This document shows, piece after piece, positions 1 through 9,701 of a stretch of 64,000 nucleotides of DNA. This stretch comes from Sphingomonas sp. Leaf33 (GTDB lineage Bacteria; Pseudomonadota; Alphaproteobacteria; Sphingomonadales; Sphingomonadaceae). The notes under the pieces are model-generated. The model worked only from the letters and a program-made list of their open reading frames with translations. It did not search any database and was not told the origin of the DNA. Each line of letters opens with the position of its first letter. The stretch's first letter is position 1. The stretch spans positions 37,816 through 101,815 of the forward strand of contig NZ_LMLB01000010.1 of assembly GCF_001421785.1 (NCBI RefSeq), in the 5' to 3' direction. A program made the position numbers and the translations under genes.

Positions 1-220
1 CCCGTCCAATCCGACAATGTCTCGAAAATTCCGATCGCAGCGGAAGGATGCCGTATTGTTGTATATTTACAGCGGGTTGGGCCAAGCCATGGGTGTGACC
101 CACAGGGTCGGCACGATGGTACCGCTCCCATCCGGCAGGTTCGAAATACGCTTACCTGGCTATGGTACGTGAAAAAATATGTCGTCGCCGGGCGGTTTGC
201 CGTTCGTGTCGAAAGTGTCT
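1..220. other. non-coding window edge, no gene seen
   Basis: I see no convincing coding sequence between the window edge and the stop of the methyltransferase gene that ends at 221 on the minus strand. Open frames crossing this stretch are out-of-frame mirrors of that gene. Positions 55-75 are locally AT-rich. This could be the 3' flank of the capsule locus. Confidence 0.5.
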
Positions 221-1201
221 TCAAGGCGCTTTGGCGACGACCAGACAATTGTCGTAGATGTTCGCGGCGTGCGCGATGTCGATCGACATCGCCGCCCAGC
301 CCGTGGCCGAGACCATGTCGAGGTAGGGGGCCAGGTTTTCGCGCAGCACGTCCTCGACAACATAATAGCCGCCGGGGGCGACGCGCTCCGCCGCCTTGTC
401 CCAGGTGATCCGCGCCGCTTCGGGCGTGTGAAGCCCATCGTCGACGAAGACGTCGAACCGGACATCGCCGGTGTCGGCCCACAGCGCGTCGAAGCTTGCC
501 GGGTCGCACTGATCGACGAAGAAGGTTGCGATGCGCGCATCGGTGAACAACGTCTTGCGGTCGACGTCCGCACCGTAGATCTGCGCGTGCGGGAAATAGT
601 CGCGCCAGCCCCTGAGCGATGCACCGGGGCGCCCGTGCGTCCCCATGTTCGAGGCGATGTCCTCGTCATTGCTGCCCAGGCCGATCTCGAACACCGCTGT
701 GGCGCTGTTCTTCAGTGTATGGAAGAGCGCGTCGTAGAACGGCGTGTAGGTGTGCCAGCCAATCCCCTTGTCGCTGCCATGCCCCGCCATCATCCGGCAC
801 AGGTCGTTCGCGCGCACGATCGTCTGGCGTTCGGTCAGGTAGCGATCCACCGCGGGTGCGAAGACCGCCTCCCCGCCATTGCGATACCGCACCTCGGCCA
901 GATCGCTCGCAGCAGGCGGGGTCGAGGACAGGAACGGCGCGATCTTCTCGCTATACGCCAGCTGCACGTCGATGCCCGCCGCGCGTCCGATCGCAAAGAC
1001 GATCCCGCTGTCCTGCAAGGGGATGGCGAGCGCTGCCTCGGTCTGGAGGAAGCCCGGCAGGCGCGCCTCGGGCGTCGGGTCCATGTCGACCACCCACACC
1101 TCGCCCCACAGGCGGATCGCGCCCCATTTCACCAGCTCGGCGCGGGTGGCGTCGGCGTGTTGTGCAAGGCGGTCGGCAAAGCTGACGAGATAGAGGGTCA
1201 C
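221..1201 (-). CDS. class I SAM-dependent methyltransferase, capsule locus
   Basis: The product is 326 residues and probably methylates a sugar of the capsule. An N-terminal segment of about 125 residues has no recognised domain. The C-terminal part is a Rossmann-type methyltransferase: FEIGLGSND (about residue 170) is the SAM-binding motif I, IYGADVD follows as the acidic end of strand 2, and FDVFVDDGLH and GGYYVVEDV match later motifs. The arrangement resembles sugar O-methyltransferases of the tetracenomycin rhamnosyl type. The start is GTG at 1201, which overlaps the stop of the upstream glycosyltransferase in a GTGA arrangement, so the two are translationally coupled. The substrate is unknown. 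Confidence 0.8.
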   Translation of the reverse strand: MTLYLVSFADRLAQHADATRAELVKWGAIRLWGEVWVVDMDPTPEARLPGFLQTEAALAIPLQDSGIVFAIGRAAGIDVQLAYSEKIAPFLSSTPPAASDLAEVRYRNGGEAVFAPAVDRYLTERQTIVRANDLCRMMAGHGSDKGIGWHTYTPFYDALFHTLKNSATAVFEIGLGSNDEDIASNMGTHGRPGASLRGWRDYFPHAQIYGADVDRKTLFTDARIATFFVDQCDPASFDALWADTGDVRFDVFVDDGLHTPEAARITWDKAAERVAPGGYYVVEDVLRENLAPYLDMVSATGWAAMSIDIAHAANIYDNCLVVAKAP

Positions 1202-4200
1202 GACACGGCGTCCTTTCGATCGTCGGCGAAACGGTGGATCACGTCCTCGTACAGGCGGACATACTGGTCGGTGAAGACATCCATGTCATAGGTGCGCGCC
1301 AGGACGGTCGCCCCTTGCGCCAGCGCGTGCCGCGCCCCGTCGTCGATCAGCCGGTCCATCGCTTCCGTAAAGCCGGCATCGAACCGGCGGTCGTCCAGGC
1401 TGTAGGGAACAGTGATGCCGCCGGACACGCCGTCCACCTCCAGCATCGAGGCGATCTCACCGACATCGGTGGCGATGACCGGGGTCGATACCTGCAGCGC
1501 CTGGATGATGCACAGCGGAAAGGATTCGCCGGCAAAGCGCGTCGGCACGATCGCGACGTCGGTCATCCGGTAGAGGCCGTGGATGCGCAGCTGGAAGCCG
1601 AGGAAGCTGATCGACGGATCGTCGCCGTGGCGGACCATCAGCCGGTCGGGCTCGTCGCCCTCGCCCACCAGGCACAGGTGCATGGCGCGGTCGGGATGGC
1701 GCGCCTGGACCGCCTTGAACGCCGTCACCGCGGTCGCCCAGCCCTTCTCGCGGATGCCGCGCGCGACGAGCGTGAAGACCACCGCATCCTCGGCGATTCC
1801 CATTTCGGCGCGCGTCCGCGGGAACGGCGCGGGATCGACCGGCATCGCGTTGATCATTTTGACGATCCGGTCGGGCGCGACGTCGTGGCGCAGCAGCGGC
1901 CCCAGGTTCTTGTCGGCGGTATAGACGAACAGGTCGACGTTGCGGACGATCCTGGCGATGAATGTCTCGGGCAGTTCCTTGTCCGATGCGGCTTCGTACG
2001 ACCCGTGCAGCGTCGCGACATAGGGCGCGGGCAGCGGGTCTTCGCAAAGGCGATAGAAGAACATCTCGCCGATGACGCCGTGCGAATGGATCAGGCTGCA
2101 CCCGATATCGCGCAGGAACGCGTCGGCGCCATATTCCATGACCCAGTCGGCCTCGTAGATCGAGCAACCGGGATCGAGCGTCGCGCGCATTTCCGGATTC
2201 AGCTCGGTCTTGAAGATCAGCATCGACACGATGAGCCCGCGCGCGGCGAGCGCGTTAGCCAGCTGGATCGGCAGATTTTCAGCCCCACCGGCAAAGATGC
2301 CGTGCGTCACGATCAGGACGTGTCGCCTGGTTCGCCCCGCCCCCCCCGCGACACCGTCGGCATCGGGCGTACCCCAGAACAGCCGCACCGCGCCCGCCAG
2401 TCGGTCGATGTCCTGTGCGACATCGATGTCGGCGCGCGGTGTCGCAGTCGGCGGCAGGCGCAGCACGGCGTCGCGGACGGTCGCGATCTGCCCGCCCGAT
2501 GCCATGTGCAGGAACAGGTGCCACAGTCCCAAGTGCCGCGATGCCGCGGCCTCGTGCCATGCCTCTGCCGGCAGCGTCCGGCGGCGCCACAGGAAGCCGG
2601 GCTGGTCCGCGGTCAGCGTCTCTGCGCGCAACTGCTCGGCGAACCACAGCGCGGCGGGCGTGGTCGGATGCCGCGACCACCCCTCCATCCGCCGCGCCAG
2701 TTCCTCGGCCGAGACGGCATAGTCGGCGTCCTCGGGTGTCAGGCATCGGCCGAAGCCGAGTTGCACGCTGCCGTCGGCGAAGCTCGATGCCAGGCGGGCG
2801 AGGAAGGCGGTGTCGTGGACCGCACGACCGCGCACGTACCAGAGCAACTCGCCGGTCGCTGCTGCCGTAGCGCGCTCCAGGACATTCGGTTCGTCGGCAG
2901 GCACTGTCAGCAGATCGATGTCGCCGCGGCGTCCGAGCCCGGCGTCGAGCGCGGCACGCGCGTCGTCGGCCAGCGGGTCGCCTGCGACCATGACTGCCAT
3001 CCTGGCATAGCTCTGCGCCAGCACCGCGGTGATCGCATCCGCCGTCAGCGGGTCGGCGGCATCGTTGACCAGCAGCGCGGTGATGACCGGGGCATAGGGC
3101 CGGCTGCGGAAATTGTTGGCCGAGGACATGCCCGACCGCCCCTCCGCCTTGCCGAACCCGACCCAGTGGAGGAACGGGTTGATCCCGGCCTCTGCGATAT
3201 CGGCGTAGCGCAGCAGGTAGATCTTGGTCGAGAAATCCTGCGACGGATCGCGCCCCTCGCGCCATCCGACGGTCATGAAGTGGATAAAGGCATCCTGGCC
3301 CGATGCTTCGATGTCGGGATAGCTGTAGAGGTACCAGTCGGTGTCGAAATGGTCGGTCAGCGCGTGCAGCACGGCCGGCGATTGCCCGACGAACAGGTCG
3401 CGCAGCATATCCTCGCCGACCGTGCGAAACAGGTAATGCAGGAACGGGACTTCGCCCGTGTCGCGCAGGTCGGGGCGGGTCGCGGCATAGCGGGCGGCGT
3501 GGAAGGACGGCGTGACATAGCCGCCCCGCGCCCGCCCGCCGGCGACCTGCCGCGCCGGCGCCTGCGGGTCGCCCGGCTCCGCGCCGTCGATGTGGACACG
3601 GTAGTAATCGAGTGCGACCATCCGCGTCAGCACGGTCTGCTGCATCGTGCCCAGATCGTCCCACCCGGTCAGCGCCGACCGCATCGCCCGGCCGTCCGAT
3701 CGTCCCTCGGCGATGCCATGCAGCACCCAGTGGCGCAGGGGGTTTGTGTCCGACGTCCGCACATCGGCGTGCAGGTCGCTATAGGCACCGGTCGAAAAGG
3801 CCGCCGACGGGTCGCGCCGCTCGCGCCAGCCCAGCGTCATGTAATGGACGAACGGGTCGTTGCCCGACGCGGCGACGTCGGGATAGGTTTCCAGATACCA
3901 GGCGGCATCGAAATGCGCGCGCAGCCGGGCGATGTCGGCAACCGATATGTCGCCCAGCGCATCGGCCACCAGATCCTCGCCGACCACGTCGAACAGATAA
4001 TAGGCGAACGGATTACGGTCGGTCGGCATACCGGGAGTCGCCCGGGAATAGCGCGCGGCCTGGAACGTCGACGACGGATCGAGCCCGTCCCGCCAGCCCG
4101 TATCGACGTAATGCGTGGCAAGCGCGGCGCTGTCGGTCGGGTCGAGCCCGGCCTGCGCGGCATAGAAAGCTGCATCGATCAGCCGTGCAAGGATGGCCTG

Positions 4201-4263
4201 TCGGCGCGGCGACAGCGCCGCCCAATCTGCGGACGGCACCTGTTCCGTCTCTGTGGACTGCAC
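1198..4263 (-). CDS. large glycosyltransferase: capsule-enzyme repeats, degenerate GT2-like region, GT4 domain
   Basis: This 1,021-residue cytoplasmic protein probably adds one or more sugars to the capsule repeat unit. Residues about 28-382 are a tandem duplication of a unit of roughly 165 residues, each containing several short repeats of the form FDxxWYLxxYPDxxxSGxDxFxHxMTxGWRExRDPS. Residues about 395-590 look like a GT2 fold that has lost a clear DxD motif. Residues about 648-1010 are a GT4 (group 1) transferase, with THGIFAGGAENLPIQL near its start and GESFPLCIIQAL as the E-x7-E donor-site region. The GTG start at 4263 lies 145 bases from the divergent gene starting at 4409, so the gap should hold divergent promoters. 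The donor and acceptor cannot be told from sequence. Confidence 0.85.
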   Translation of the reverse strand: MQSTETEQVPSADWAALSPRRQAILARLIDAAFYAAQAGLDPTDSAALATHYVDTGWRDGLDPSSTFQAARYSRATPGMPTDRNPFAYYLFDVVGEDLVADALGDISVADIARLRAHFDAAWYLETYPDVAASGNDPFVHYMTLGWRERRDPSAAFSTGAYSDLHADVRTSDTNPLRHWVLHGIAEGRSDGRAMRSALTGWDDLGTMQQTVLTRMVALDYYRVHIDGAEPGDPQAPARQVAGGRARGGYVTPSFHAARYAATRPDLRDTGEVPFLHYLFRTVGEDMLRDLFVGQSPAVLHALTDHFDTDWYLYSYPDIEASGQDAFIHFMTVGWREGRDPSQDFSTKIYLLRYADIAEAGINPFLHWVGFGKAEGRSGMSSANNFRSRPYAPVITALLVNDAADPLTADAITAVLAQSYARMAVMVAGDPLADDARAALDAGLGRRGDIDLLTVPADEPNVLERATAAATGELLWYVRGRAVHDTAFLARLASSFADGSVQLGFGRCLTPEDADYAVSAEELARRMEGWSRHPTTPAALWFAEQLRAETLTADQPGFLWRRRTLPAEAWHEAAASRHLGLWHLFLHMASGGQIATVRDAVLRLPPTATPRADIDVAQDIDRLAGAVRLFWGTPDADGVAGGAGRTRRHVLIVTHGIFAGGAENLPIQLANALAARGLIVSMLIFKTELNPEMRATLDPGCSIYEADWVMEYGADAFLRDIGCSLIHSHGVIGEMFFYRLCEDPLPAPYVATLHGSYEAASDKELPETFIARIVRNVDLFVYTADKNLGPLLRHDVAPDRIVKMINAMPVDPAPFPRTRAEMGIAEDAVVFTLVARGIREKGWATAVTAFKAVQARHPDRAMHLCLVGEGDEPDRLMVRHGDDPSISFLGFQLRIHGLYRMTDVAIVPTRFAGESFPLCIIQALQVSTPVIATDVGEIASMLEVDGVSGGITVPYSLDDRRFDAGFTEAMDRLIDDGARHALAQGATVLARTYDMDVFTDQYVRLYEDVIHRFADDRKDAVS

Positions 4264-4408
4264 GATCGAAGAACCCCGGGACTATGACGTTTCGGCCTTG
4301 GTCACATGGCGACGAAGCCGATGTCAAACGGGCAAGGCCATCGATCCCGCCATCGTTGACAGGCCAGCGGGCAGATTGCACGGTCGCCGCCGGGTCGGAC
4401 GGGAACGG

Positions 4409-7400
4409 GTGTCGGAAATTCTACAGTCACTGCATCTGATCGACCCCGACCGCCCGGCCAGCGACGGCGATGTCGAGAACGGCTACCGGCTGTTCCTGGC
4501 GCGGGGGCCGAACACGCCGGCCGATGTGTCGGAGAAGTCCGGCCTGCCCCTGCTGTCGATCATCACGTCCCTGTTGGTGTCGGAGGAATTCGCGCGGCTG
4601 ATCGCCTTGGGCGATGGCGGGGCCGTCGTCGTCGATGACGTGATGCTGGCCCCGCTCGACGACGATCTGGCGGCCTGGATGGGAACGATCGCCCGCGTCC
4701 GTACCGGCGAGGACCGCGTGCCGCAGGACCGCTGGAGCGCGATCGGCGGCCTGCTGGACGACGACCGCGTGTCGAACGCGGTCAGGGCCGAATATCCGCG
4801 CGACATCGATGCGTTGCGCGCCGCGATCGTTCGCGCCGACGAGGCTGCCGGCATCGTGCAGGCGTCCCCGCTGTTCGATGCCGACCGGTATCGCGAACAG
4901 CTGTCCGCCGATGCCGTAATCGCCCGACCGGCACTGCATTATGTAGTGACGGGCGAGCGTACCGGGCTCAGCCCCTCGGCCGGGTTCGCGGCTGCCGACT
5001 ATGCCGCGCGCAACCCCGATGTCGCGTCCACCCCGGTCAACCGCCTGGCGCATTACGAGGCGCATGGCCGCCGCGAAGGTCGGTTGCACCGCGACTGGCT
5101 GATCGACCAGCCAATGCCACCGCTGGACACCGACGGCACGCGCCCGGTCGTCCTGCTGCTGCTGCACGAGGCGACCTATACCGGCGCGCCGATCCTGGGC
5201 TGGAACCTGGTGCGCGCGTTGTCCTCCGCTTGCGATGTCGTCGTGGTGCTGCACCGGGGCGGCGCGCTGGAGGCGGCACTGCGCGATGTCGCCGCCGCGG
5301 TCGTCGCCGCACCGCCGCCGGCGATGGTTGCGGACACAGCGGAAATGGCGCGGTTCGCCGAGCGGCTGAAGGCGGTCTATGCGCCGGCCTATGCGATCGC
5401 CAACAGCGTGGAGACCTGGCCGGTCGCGATCCCGCTGGGGCGCCAGGACGTGCCGGTCGTCGCGCTCGTCCATGAATTCTGGCCCGGTGCCGTTCCGACC
5501 CTGCGCAACGACTTCTACGCGGCCTGCGCGGCGCTCGTCTTCCCGGCGCGGATCGTCGAGCAATCGTCGTTCGACGCCTTTCGCGAAGTGCGCCTGCAGA
5601 CCCGCTACATCCTGCCGCAGGGGCCGTGCACCATCCCACCGTTCGCGGACGGACAGGTGCCGCGCGCCTTCGGTGCGCCCTTCGTGCCCGACGACGACGC
5701 AGGCCCCACGCTGACAGACGTGCTGGCCGACACCACCCGCTTCACCGTCATCGGCCTAGGTGCGGTCGAGATGCGCAAGGGGATCGACGTCTTCGTCGCG
5801 ACCGCCACGGCGCTGGCCGCGCGGCATCCCGACGTCGCGTTCCGCTTCGTCTGGATCGGGACCTGGGAACACGCGATCGGCACCCAATATGCCGCGCTGG
5901 TCGGCGAACAGGTCCGGCGGTCGGGGCTCGGCGACCGGTTGCGGTTCTTTCCCGCGGTCGACGACCTTGCCCCCGTCTACGATCGCGCCGATGCGCTGCT
6001 TCTGAGCTCGCGGCTCGACCCGCTGCCCAACATCACGATCGACGCGGCGGTGCGCGGCATTCCCGTCGTCTGTTTCGACCAGGCATCGGGCATTGCCGAG
6101 ATGCTGGCGGGCGACCCCGATACCGCGGCGCTGGTCGCACCGCATCTCGACAGTGGCGCGGCGGCCGATCGCATCGCCGCGCTCGCCCGCGATGCGGCGA
6201 TGCGCGACCGCACGGGTGCCGCGATACAGAAACTTGCACAGCGATCGTTCAATCTGGAGGCCTATGCCGGCGCTCTCGACGAGATCGGGCGCGGCGCGGC
6301 GCGCCGGCACGAGGCCGCGCGGCGGGATGCCGAGATCATCGCCGCGACGGACGCGTTCGACCCGACGCTCTACTTCGGTCCCGACCATGCGGCAGCGGCG
6401 GACACGTCGGCGGCGGCCTATATCGCTGCGACGAAGCATCTGAACTTCGCCTCGCCGCCGGTGTTCGGTGCGATCCTGCGGCGGCCGATGGCGGGCTTTC
6501 ACCCCTTCATCTACGGCATGGAAGCGCCCGATTTCCCGCGCGACGGCAGCCGCGACCCGCTGGCGCATTATCTCGAGCGCGAGGCTCCGGTGGGTCGCTG
6601 GGCCCACCGCGTGCTGCGTCCCGATCTGGCCGTGGCGGAAGAGGATGACGACCGCTATCCGCCGGACGGCGACGCTGCGGCGGACCGGGTCGCGGTGCAT
6701 GGCCACTTCCACTATCCCGACAATATCGCCGATTTCCTGACCGCGCTGTCGGCGAACCGGTTGCGCGCGGACCTGTTCCTGACGACGACCAGCGAGGCGG
6801 CAGCGGACGTGCTGCGCGACGCGACCGCCGGCTATGCGGACGGCGATGTCGTCATCGACAACGGTCCCAATGTCGGGCGCGACATCTACGCCTTCCTCCG
6901 CGTGCTCGCCACGCATCTGCACGGCCGCTACGACATCGTCGGGCACGTGCACGGCAAGCGCACCGTCCATGCCGAGGCGGCCGATCCCGGCTTCGGCGAG
7001 CGGTGGCGGCGGTTCCTGTGGGAGCATCTGCTCGGCCCGACCCACGCCGCGGCCGATGTCATCGTGCAGGCGATGCGCGACGACCCCGGGCTCGGCCTGG
7101 TGTTCCCCGAGAACGCTTGGCTGGTGGGCTGGGAAAAGAACGTGGAGAGCGCCGCCGTGCTCGCGCGACGCATGGGTCTGCGACGCCCCGTGCCCCGGCA
7201 CATCGAATTTCCCGCCGGCACGATGTTCTGGGCCCGCACCGCCGCGCTCGACGCGCTGGTCCGCGCCGATTTTCAGGAAGCCGAGATGCCGCCCGAGCCG
7301 CTGTCGGGCGACGGTACGATCCTCCACGCCTTCGAACGGATAGTGCCGGTGGTGTGCGAGGAGGCGGGATATGGTTATGCCACCAGCTATATCCCCGATC

Positions 7401-7411
7401 TGGGCCGCTAG
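4409..7411 (+). CDS. bifunctional glycosyltransferase: DUF4214-like N-terminus, GT4, RgpF-like C-terminus
   Basis: The product is about 1,000 residues. Residues 1-70 resemble a DUF4214-type module (GYRLFLARGPNTP, then SEEFARLIALG). Residues about 150-230 hold two copies of the capsule-enzyme repeat (FDADRYREQL; RNPDVA then HYEAHGRREGR). Residues about 244-627 are a GT4 transferase (LLLHEATYTGAPILGW; LLLSSRLDPLPNITIDAA). Residues about 760-1000 match rhamnan synthesis protein F (VAVHGHFHYPDNI, NGPNVGRDIYAFL, HVHGKRT). I chose GTG at 4409 because the frame upstream reads as arginine-rich mirror sequence and overlaps the divergent gene. A longer start at 4193 is possible but unlikely. The stop lies 3 bases before the next gene. 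Confidence 0.85.
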   Translation: MSEILQSLHLIDPDRPASDGDVENGYRLFLARGPNTPADVSEKSGLPLLSIITSLLVSEEFARLIALGDGGAVVVDDVMLAPLDDDLAAWMGTIARVRTGEDRVPQDRWSAIGGLLDDDRVSNAVRAEYPRDIDALRAAIVRADEAAGIVQASPLFDADRYREQLSADAVIARPALHYVVTGERTGLSPSAGFAAADYAARNPDVASTPVNRLAHYEAHGRREGRLHRDWLIDQPMPPLDTDGTRPVVLLLLHEATYTGAPILGWNLVRALSSACDVVVVLHRGGALEAALRDVAAAVVAAPPPAMVADTAEMARFAERLKAVYAPAYAIANSVETWPVAIPLGRQDVPVVALVHEFWPGAVPTLRNDFYAACAALVFPARIVEQSSFDAFREVRLQTRYILPQGPCTIPPFADGQVPRAFGAPFVPDDDAGPTLTDVLADTTRFTVIGLGAVEMRKGIDVFVATATALAARHPDVAFRFVWIGTWEHAIGTQYAALVGEQVRRSGLGDRLRFFPAVDDLAPVYDRADALLLSSRLDPLPNITIDAAVRGIPVVCFDQASGIAEMLAGDPDTAALVAPHLDSGAAADRIAALARDAAMRDRTGAAIQKLAQRSFNLEAYAGALDEIGRGAARRHEAARRDAEIIAATDAFDPTLYFGPDHAAAADTSAAAYIAATKHLNFASPPVFGAILRRPMAGFHPFIYGMEAPDFPRDGSRDPLAHYLEREAPVGRWAHRVLRPDLAVAEEDDDRYPPDGDAAADRVAVHGHFHYPDNIADFLTALSANRLRADLFLTTTSEAAADVLRDATAGYADGDVVIDNGPNVGRDIYAFLRVLATHLHGRYDIVGHVHGKRTVHAEAADPGFGERWRRFLWEHLLGPTHAAADVIVQAMRDDPGLGLVFPENAWLVGWEKNVESAAVLARRMGLRRPVPRHIEFPAGTMFWARTAALDALVRADFQEAEMPPEPLSGDGTILHAFERIVPVVCEEAGYGYATSYIPDLGR

Positions 7412-7414
7412 AGC

Positions 7415-8344
7415 GTGATCGGCGTCTTTGGGGCGAACGGTTTCATCGGCCGCGCGGTCGTCCGCCATCTGCTGGAGCAGGGGCGCCGCGTCGTCGCGCT
7501 CGGTCGCGCCTTCCCGGCCGATTACGACCGGATCGTCGGTGGTGCGGTGGAGATGCGGATCGTCGATTTCCGCGATGCGCTGTCGGTCCATGCGACGTTG
7601 CAGGGCATCGAGCAGGCGATCGACCTGGTCAATTCGTCGAGTCCGGCGCTCGGCAACGCCCGCGTGGTCGAGGATGTCGCGACCAATGTGCTGCCGCACA
7701 TCAGCTTTGCCCAGTCCTGCGTGCTGAGCGGTGTCGCGCGCATCCTGTTCCTGTCGTCGGGCGGGACCGTCTACGGCACGCCGGTCAGCGTACCGATCGC
7801 CGAGGATCATCCGACCGATCCGCTGGTATCCTATGGCGCGACCAAGCTGACGGTCGAACACTATCTGCGGATGCTGACGCGCGACACCGCGACCGACCAC
7901 GTCATCCTGCGCGCGGCCAACCCGTTCGGCCCCGGACAGACATTGCGCAAGGGCCAGGGCCTGATCGCCTCGATCCTGGAGCGGCAGGCGATGGACCTGC
8001 CGATCATCCTCTTCGGCGACGGACAGGCCGAACGCGACTATCTCTATATCGACGACCTGTGTGGTGCGGTGACGGCGGCGCTGGATGCGCCGCCGATGCG
8101 CGAGACGGTCAACATCGGCACCGGACAGGGCCGCACGACGATCGAGGTGGTGCGCGCGGTCGAGGCGGCGGTCGGTCGCCGCTTCGACATCGTCTTCGAA
8201 CCCGGCCGCCCGACCGATGCGCGCAGCAACGTGCTCGATTGCACCAGGGCGGCGCGGCTGCTGGGCTGGAGCGCCGCCACGCCGTTCGACGAGGGCATCC
8301 GGCGCACGGTCGCGGCCTTTGTCGAAGGGGGCGCGGCGGCATGA
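7415..8344 (+). CDS. NAD-dependent epimerase/dehydratase (extended SDR)
   Basis: This 309-residue enzyme is an extended short-chain dehydrogenase acting on a nucleotide sugar, probably to make a capsule sugar precursor. The N-terminal GANGFIG is the glycine-rich NAD-binding motif. LSSGGTVYG supplies the catalytic Ser/Thr region, and SYGATKLTVE (about residue 140) is the YxxxK catalytic pair. AANPFGPGQ and ERDYLYIDDL are typical of UDP-glucose 4-epimerase-like proteins. The start is GTG at 7415, just after the previous stop, and the end overlaps the next gene by ATGA, so 4409-9546 reads as one operon. Whether it is an epimerase, dehydratase or reductase cannot be fixed. Confidence 0.85.
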   Translation: MIGVFGANGFIGRAVVRHLLEQGRRVVALGRAFPADYDRIVGGAVEMRIVDFRDALSVHATLQGIEQAIDLVNSSSPALGNARVVEDVATNVLPHISFAQSCVLSGVARILFLSSGGTVYGTPVSVPIAEDHPTDPLVSYGATKLTVEHYLRMLTRDTATDHVILRAANPFGPGQTLRKGQGLIASILERQAMDLPIILFGDGQAERDYLYIDDLCGAVTAALDAPPMRETVNIGTGQGRTTIEVVRAVEAAVGRRFDIVFEPGRPTDARSNVLDCTRAARLLGWSAATPFDEGIRRTVAAFVEGGAAA

Positions 8345-9546
8345 TCCGGCGGGATTACATCTATCTGGCGCTGTGCATCGTGTGCGCGGCGGCGTCGATC
8401 GTGTCGGCGCAGACCGCAGTCGAGCGCCGCACGCCGACCGCAGTGACGGGCTCCGCCTCCGCACCGGTCCGCACTACGCCGCAAGTCACCTGGTTGGGCC
8501 GCGCGGCGGGCGATGCCGGCATGGCCGGGCTGTGGGTGCAGGAAACGCTGGACGGCGCGTCGAGCGCGCCGGCGGATACGGCGCTCTGGGCCAACCATAT
8601 CGGGGTCAGCGACACGCTGCGCACCGCACACCCCTCCACCATGCTCGATGCGCTGAACGTGCAGTCGACCGTCCTGAAGGGCGCCAGCGGCAGCCGCAAC
8701 GCGCTGCACGGCCACATGGCGATCGAGGCGGCCCCGACCGGCGTTACGCCGGGCACGTCCTTTCCTGCCTATGTCAGCGGGTTCTTCACGACCCGGTCGG
8801 CCTATCCGCTGGGCGGGCGCGGCACGACCTATGCGGCATCGAGCGGGTCGCTGTTCGGCATCAATCCCAACGTCCTCGCCGCACCCGGCGCGACCAACCT
8901 GTACGGCATCGTCGGGGCGGAGATCGACGTGACCGCGCAGGCTGGATCGTCGATGGCGCAGAAGCTGGGGCTGTCGATCATCCAGGCCGGCGACAGCACG
9001 GTGTCGGGCGCGCAGGACGACGTCGCGCTCAACATCATCAACACGCGCGGTGCGGTGGGCTGGCGCCAGGGTATCGCGTTCGGCAATTCGGGCGCCTATT
9101 GGCCGATCGCGCCGGACGGCACGCTGATCGGCGGGCAGGCCGGGCAATCGGGCGCCGGCGCGGCGCGGGCGGGTTACGGCATCGACTGGTCGGGCGTCCG
9201 CTTCGCCGGCGCGGCGATCCGCGTGCCCGGGCTGGTCGTCGATGGTGCGGGGCACCTGACCCAGTCGGGCAAAGGCGTTCCCGGCTATGTCGCGCCGACG
9301 CTGGGTGGCTGCGGTAGCGGGGCGGCAATCCGCGGGTCGGACAATGCCGGCACCGTCACGCTCGGGCGCGGTACGACTGCGTGCACGATCCGCTTCGGCC
9401 GCGCCTGGCAGGACACCCCGTACTGCGTGCTGACGCCGCGCGGCACGACGACGCCCGGCGCGCTCGCGATCGTCGCGGATTCGATGAGCGCGCTGACGAT
9501 CCATGCCGCGTCGATGCCGTCGTTCACCTACCAGTGCACCGGCTGA
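8341..9546 (+). CDS. exported protein with phage-tail-like C-terminal region
   Basis: The product is 401 residues. Residues 1-23 form a signal peptide (hydrophobic LALCIVCAAASIVSA, cleavage likely after SAQ). The remainder is rich in Gly, Ala, Ser and Thr with no charged catalytic motif that I recognise. The middle (GAVGWRQGIAFGNSGAYWPI and nearby) and the C-terminal end (CGSGAAIRGSDNAGTVTLG, ACTIRF, PYCVLTPRG) have the look of tail-fibre or virion-associated proteins in proteobacterial prophages. Four cysteines near the C-terminus could form disulfides. Translation is coupled to the epimerase gene by an ATGA overlap. A cell-surface or capsule-associated role is inferred only from signal peptide and context. 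Confidence 0.7.
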   Translation: MIRRDYIYLALCIVCAAASIVSAQTAVERRTPTAVTGSASAPVRTTPQVTWLGRAAGDAGMAGLWVQETLDGASSAPADTALWANHIGVSDTLRTAHPSTMLDALNVQSTVLKGASGSRNALHGHMAIEAAPTGVTPGTSFPAYVSGFFTTRSAYPLGGRGTTYAASSGSLFGINPNVLAAPGATNLYGIVGAEIDVTAQAGSSMAQKLGLSIIQAGDSTVSGAQDDVALNIINTRGAVGWRQGIAFGNSGAYWPIAPDGTLIGGQAGQSGAGAARAGYGIDWSGVRFAGAAIRVPGLVVDGAGHLTQSGKGVPGYVAPTLGGCGSGAAIRGSDNAGTVTLGRGTTACTIRFGRAWQDTPYCVLTPRGTTTPGALAIVADSMSALTIHAASMPSFTYQCTG

Positions 9547-9701
9547 TTTCTGCCCGTACGGTCGTGGCGCCAATCCGCTATGGCTTGGCGCGGCGGGCAT
9601 CGCTAACACATCGCTGATCCATGCGCGGACGACGGCCGCGCGCGGCGGCGGTCCTCGCCGCTGACACTCTCCTGCCAGCCAAGTTGAAGACGAAGGACAA
9701 G

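Noticed and set aside
1234..4287. Long plus-strand open frame opposite the first large glycosyltransferase, and a similar minus-strand frame at 5756-8464
   Set aside because: Both are low-complexity mirrors of well-supported glycosyltransferase genes, without motifs.
7003..8340. Upstream in-frame extension of the exported protein at 8341
   Set aside because: It runs out of frame through the RgpF-like and epimerase genes. The signal peptide begins at the ATG at 8341, which overlaps the epimerase stop.
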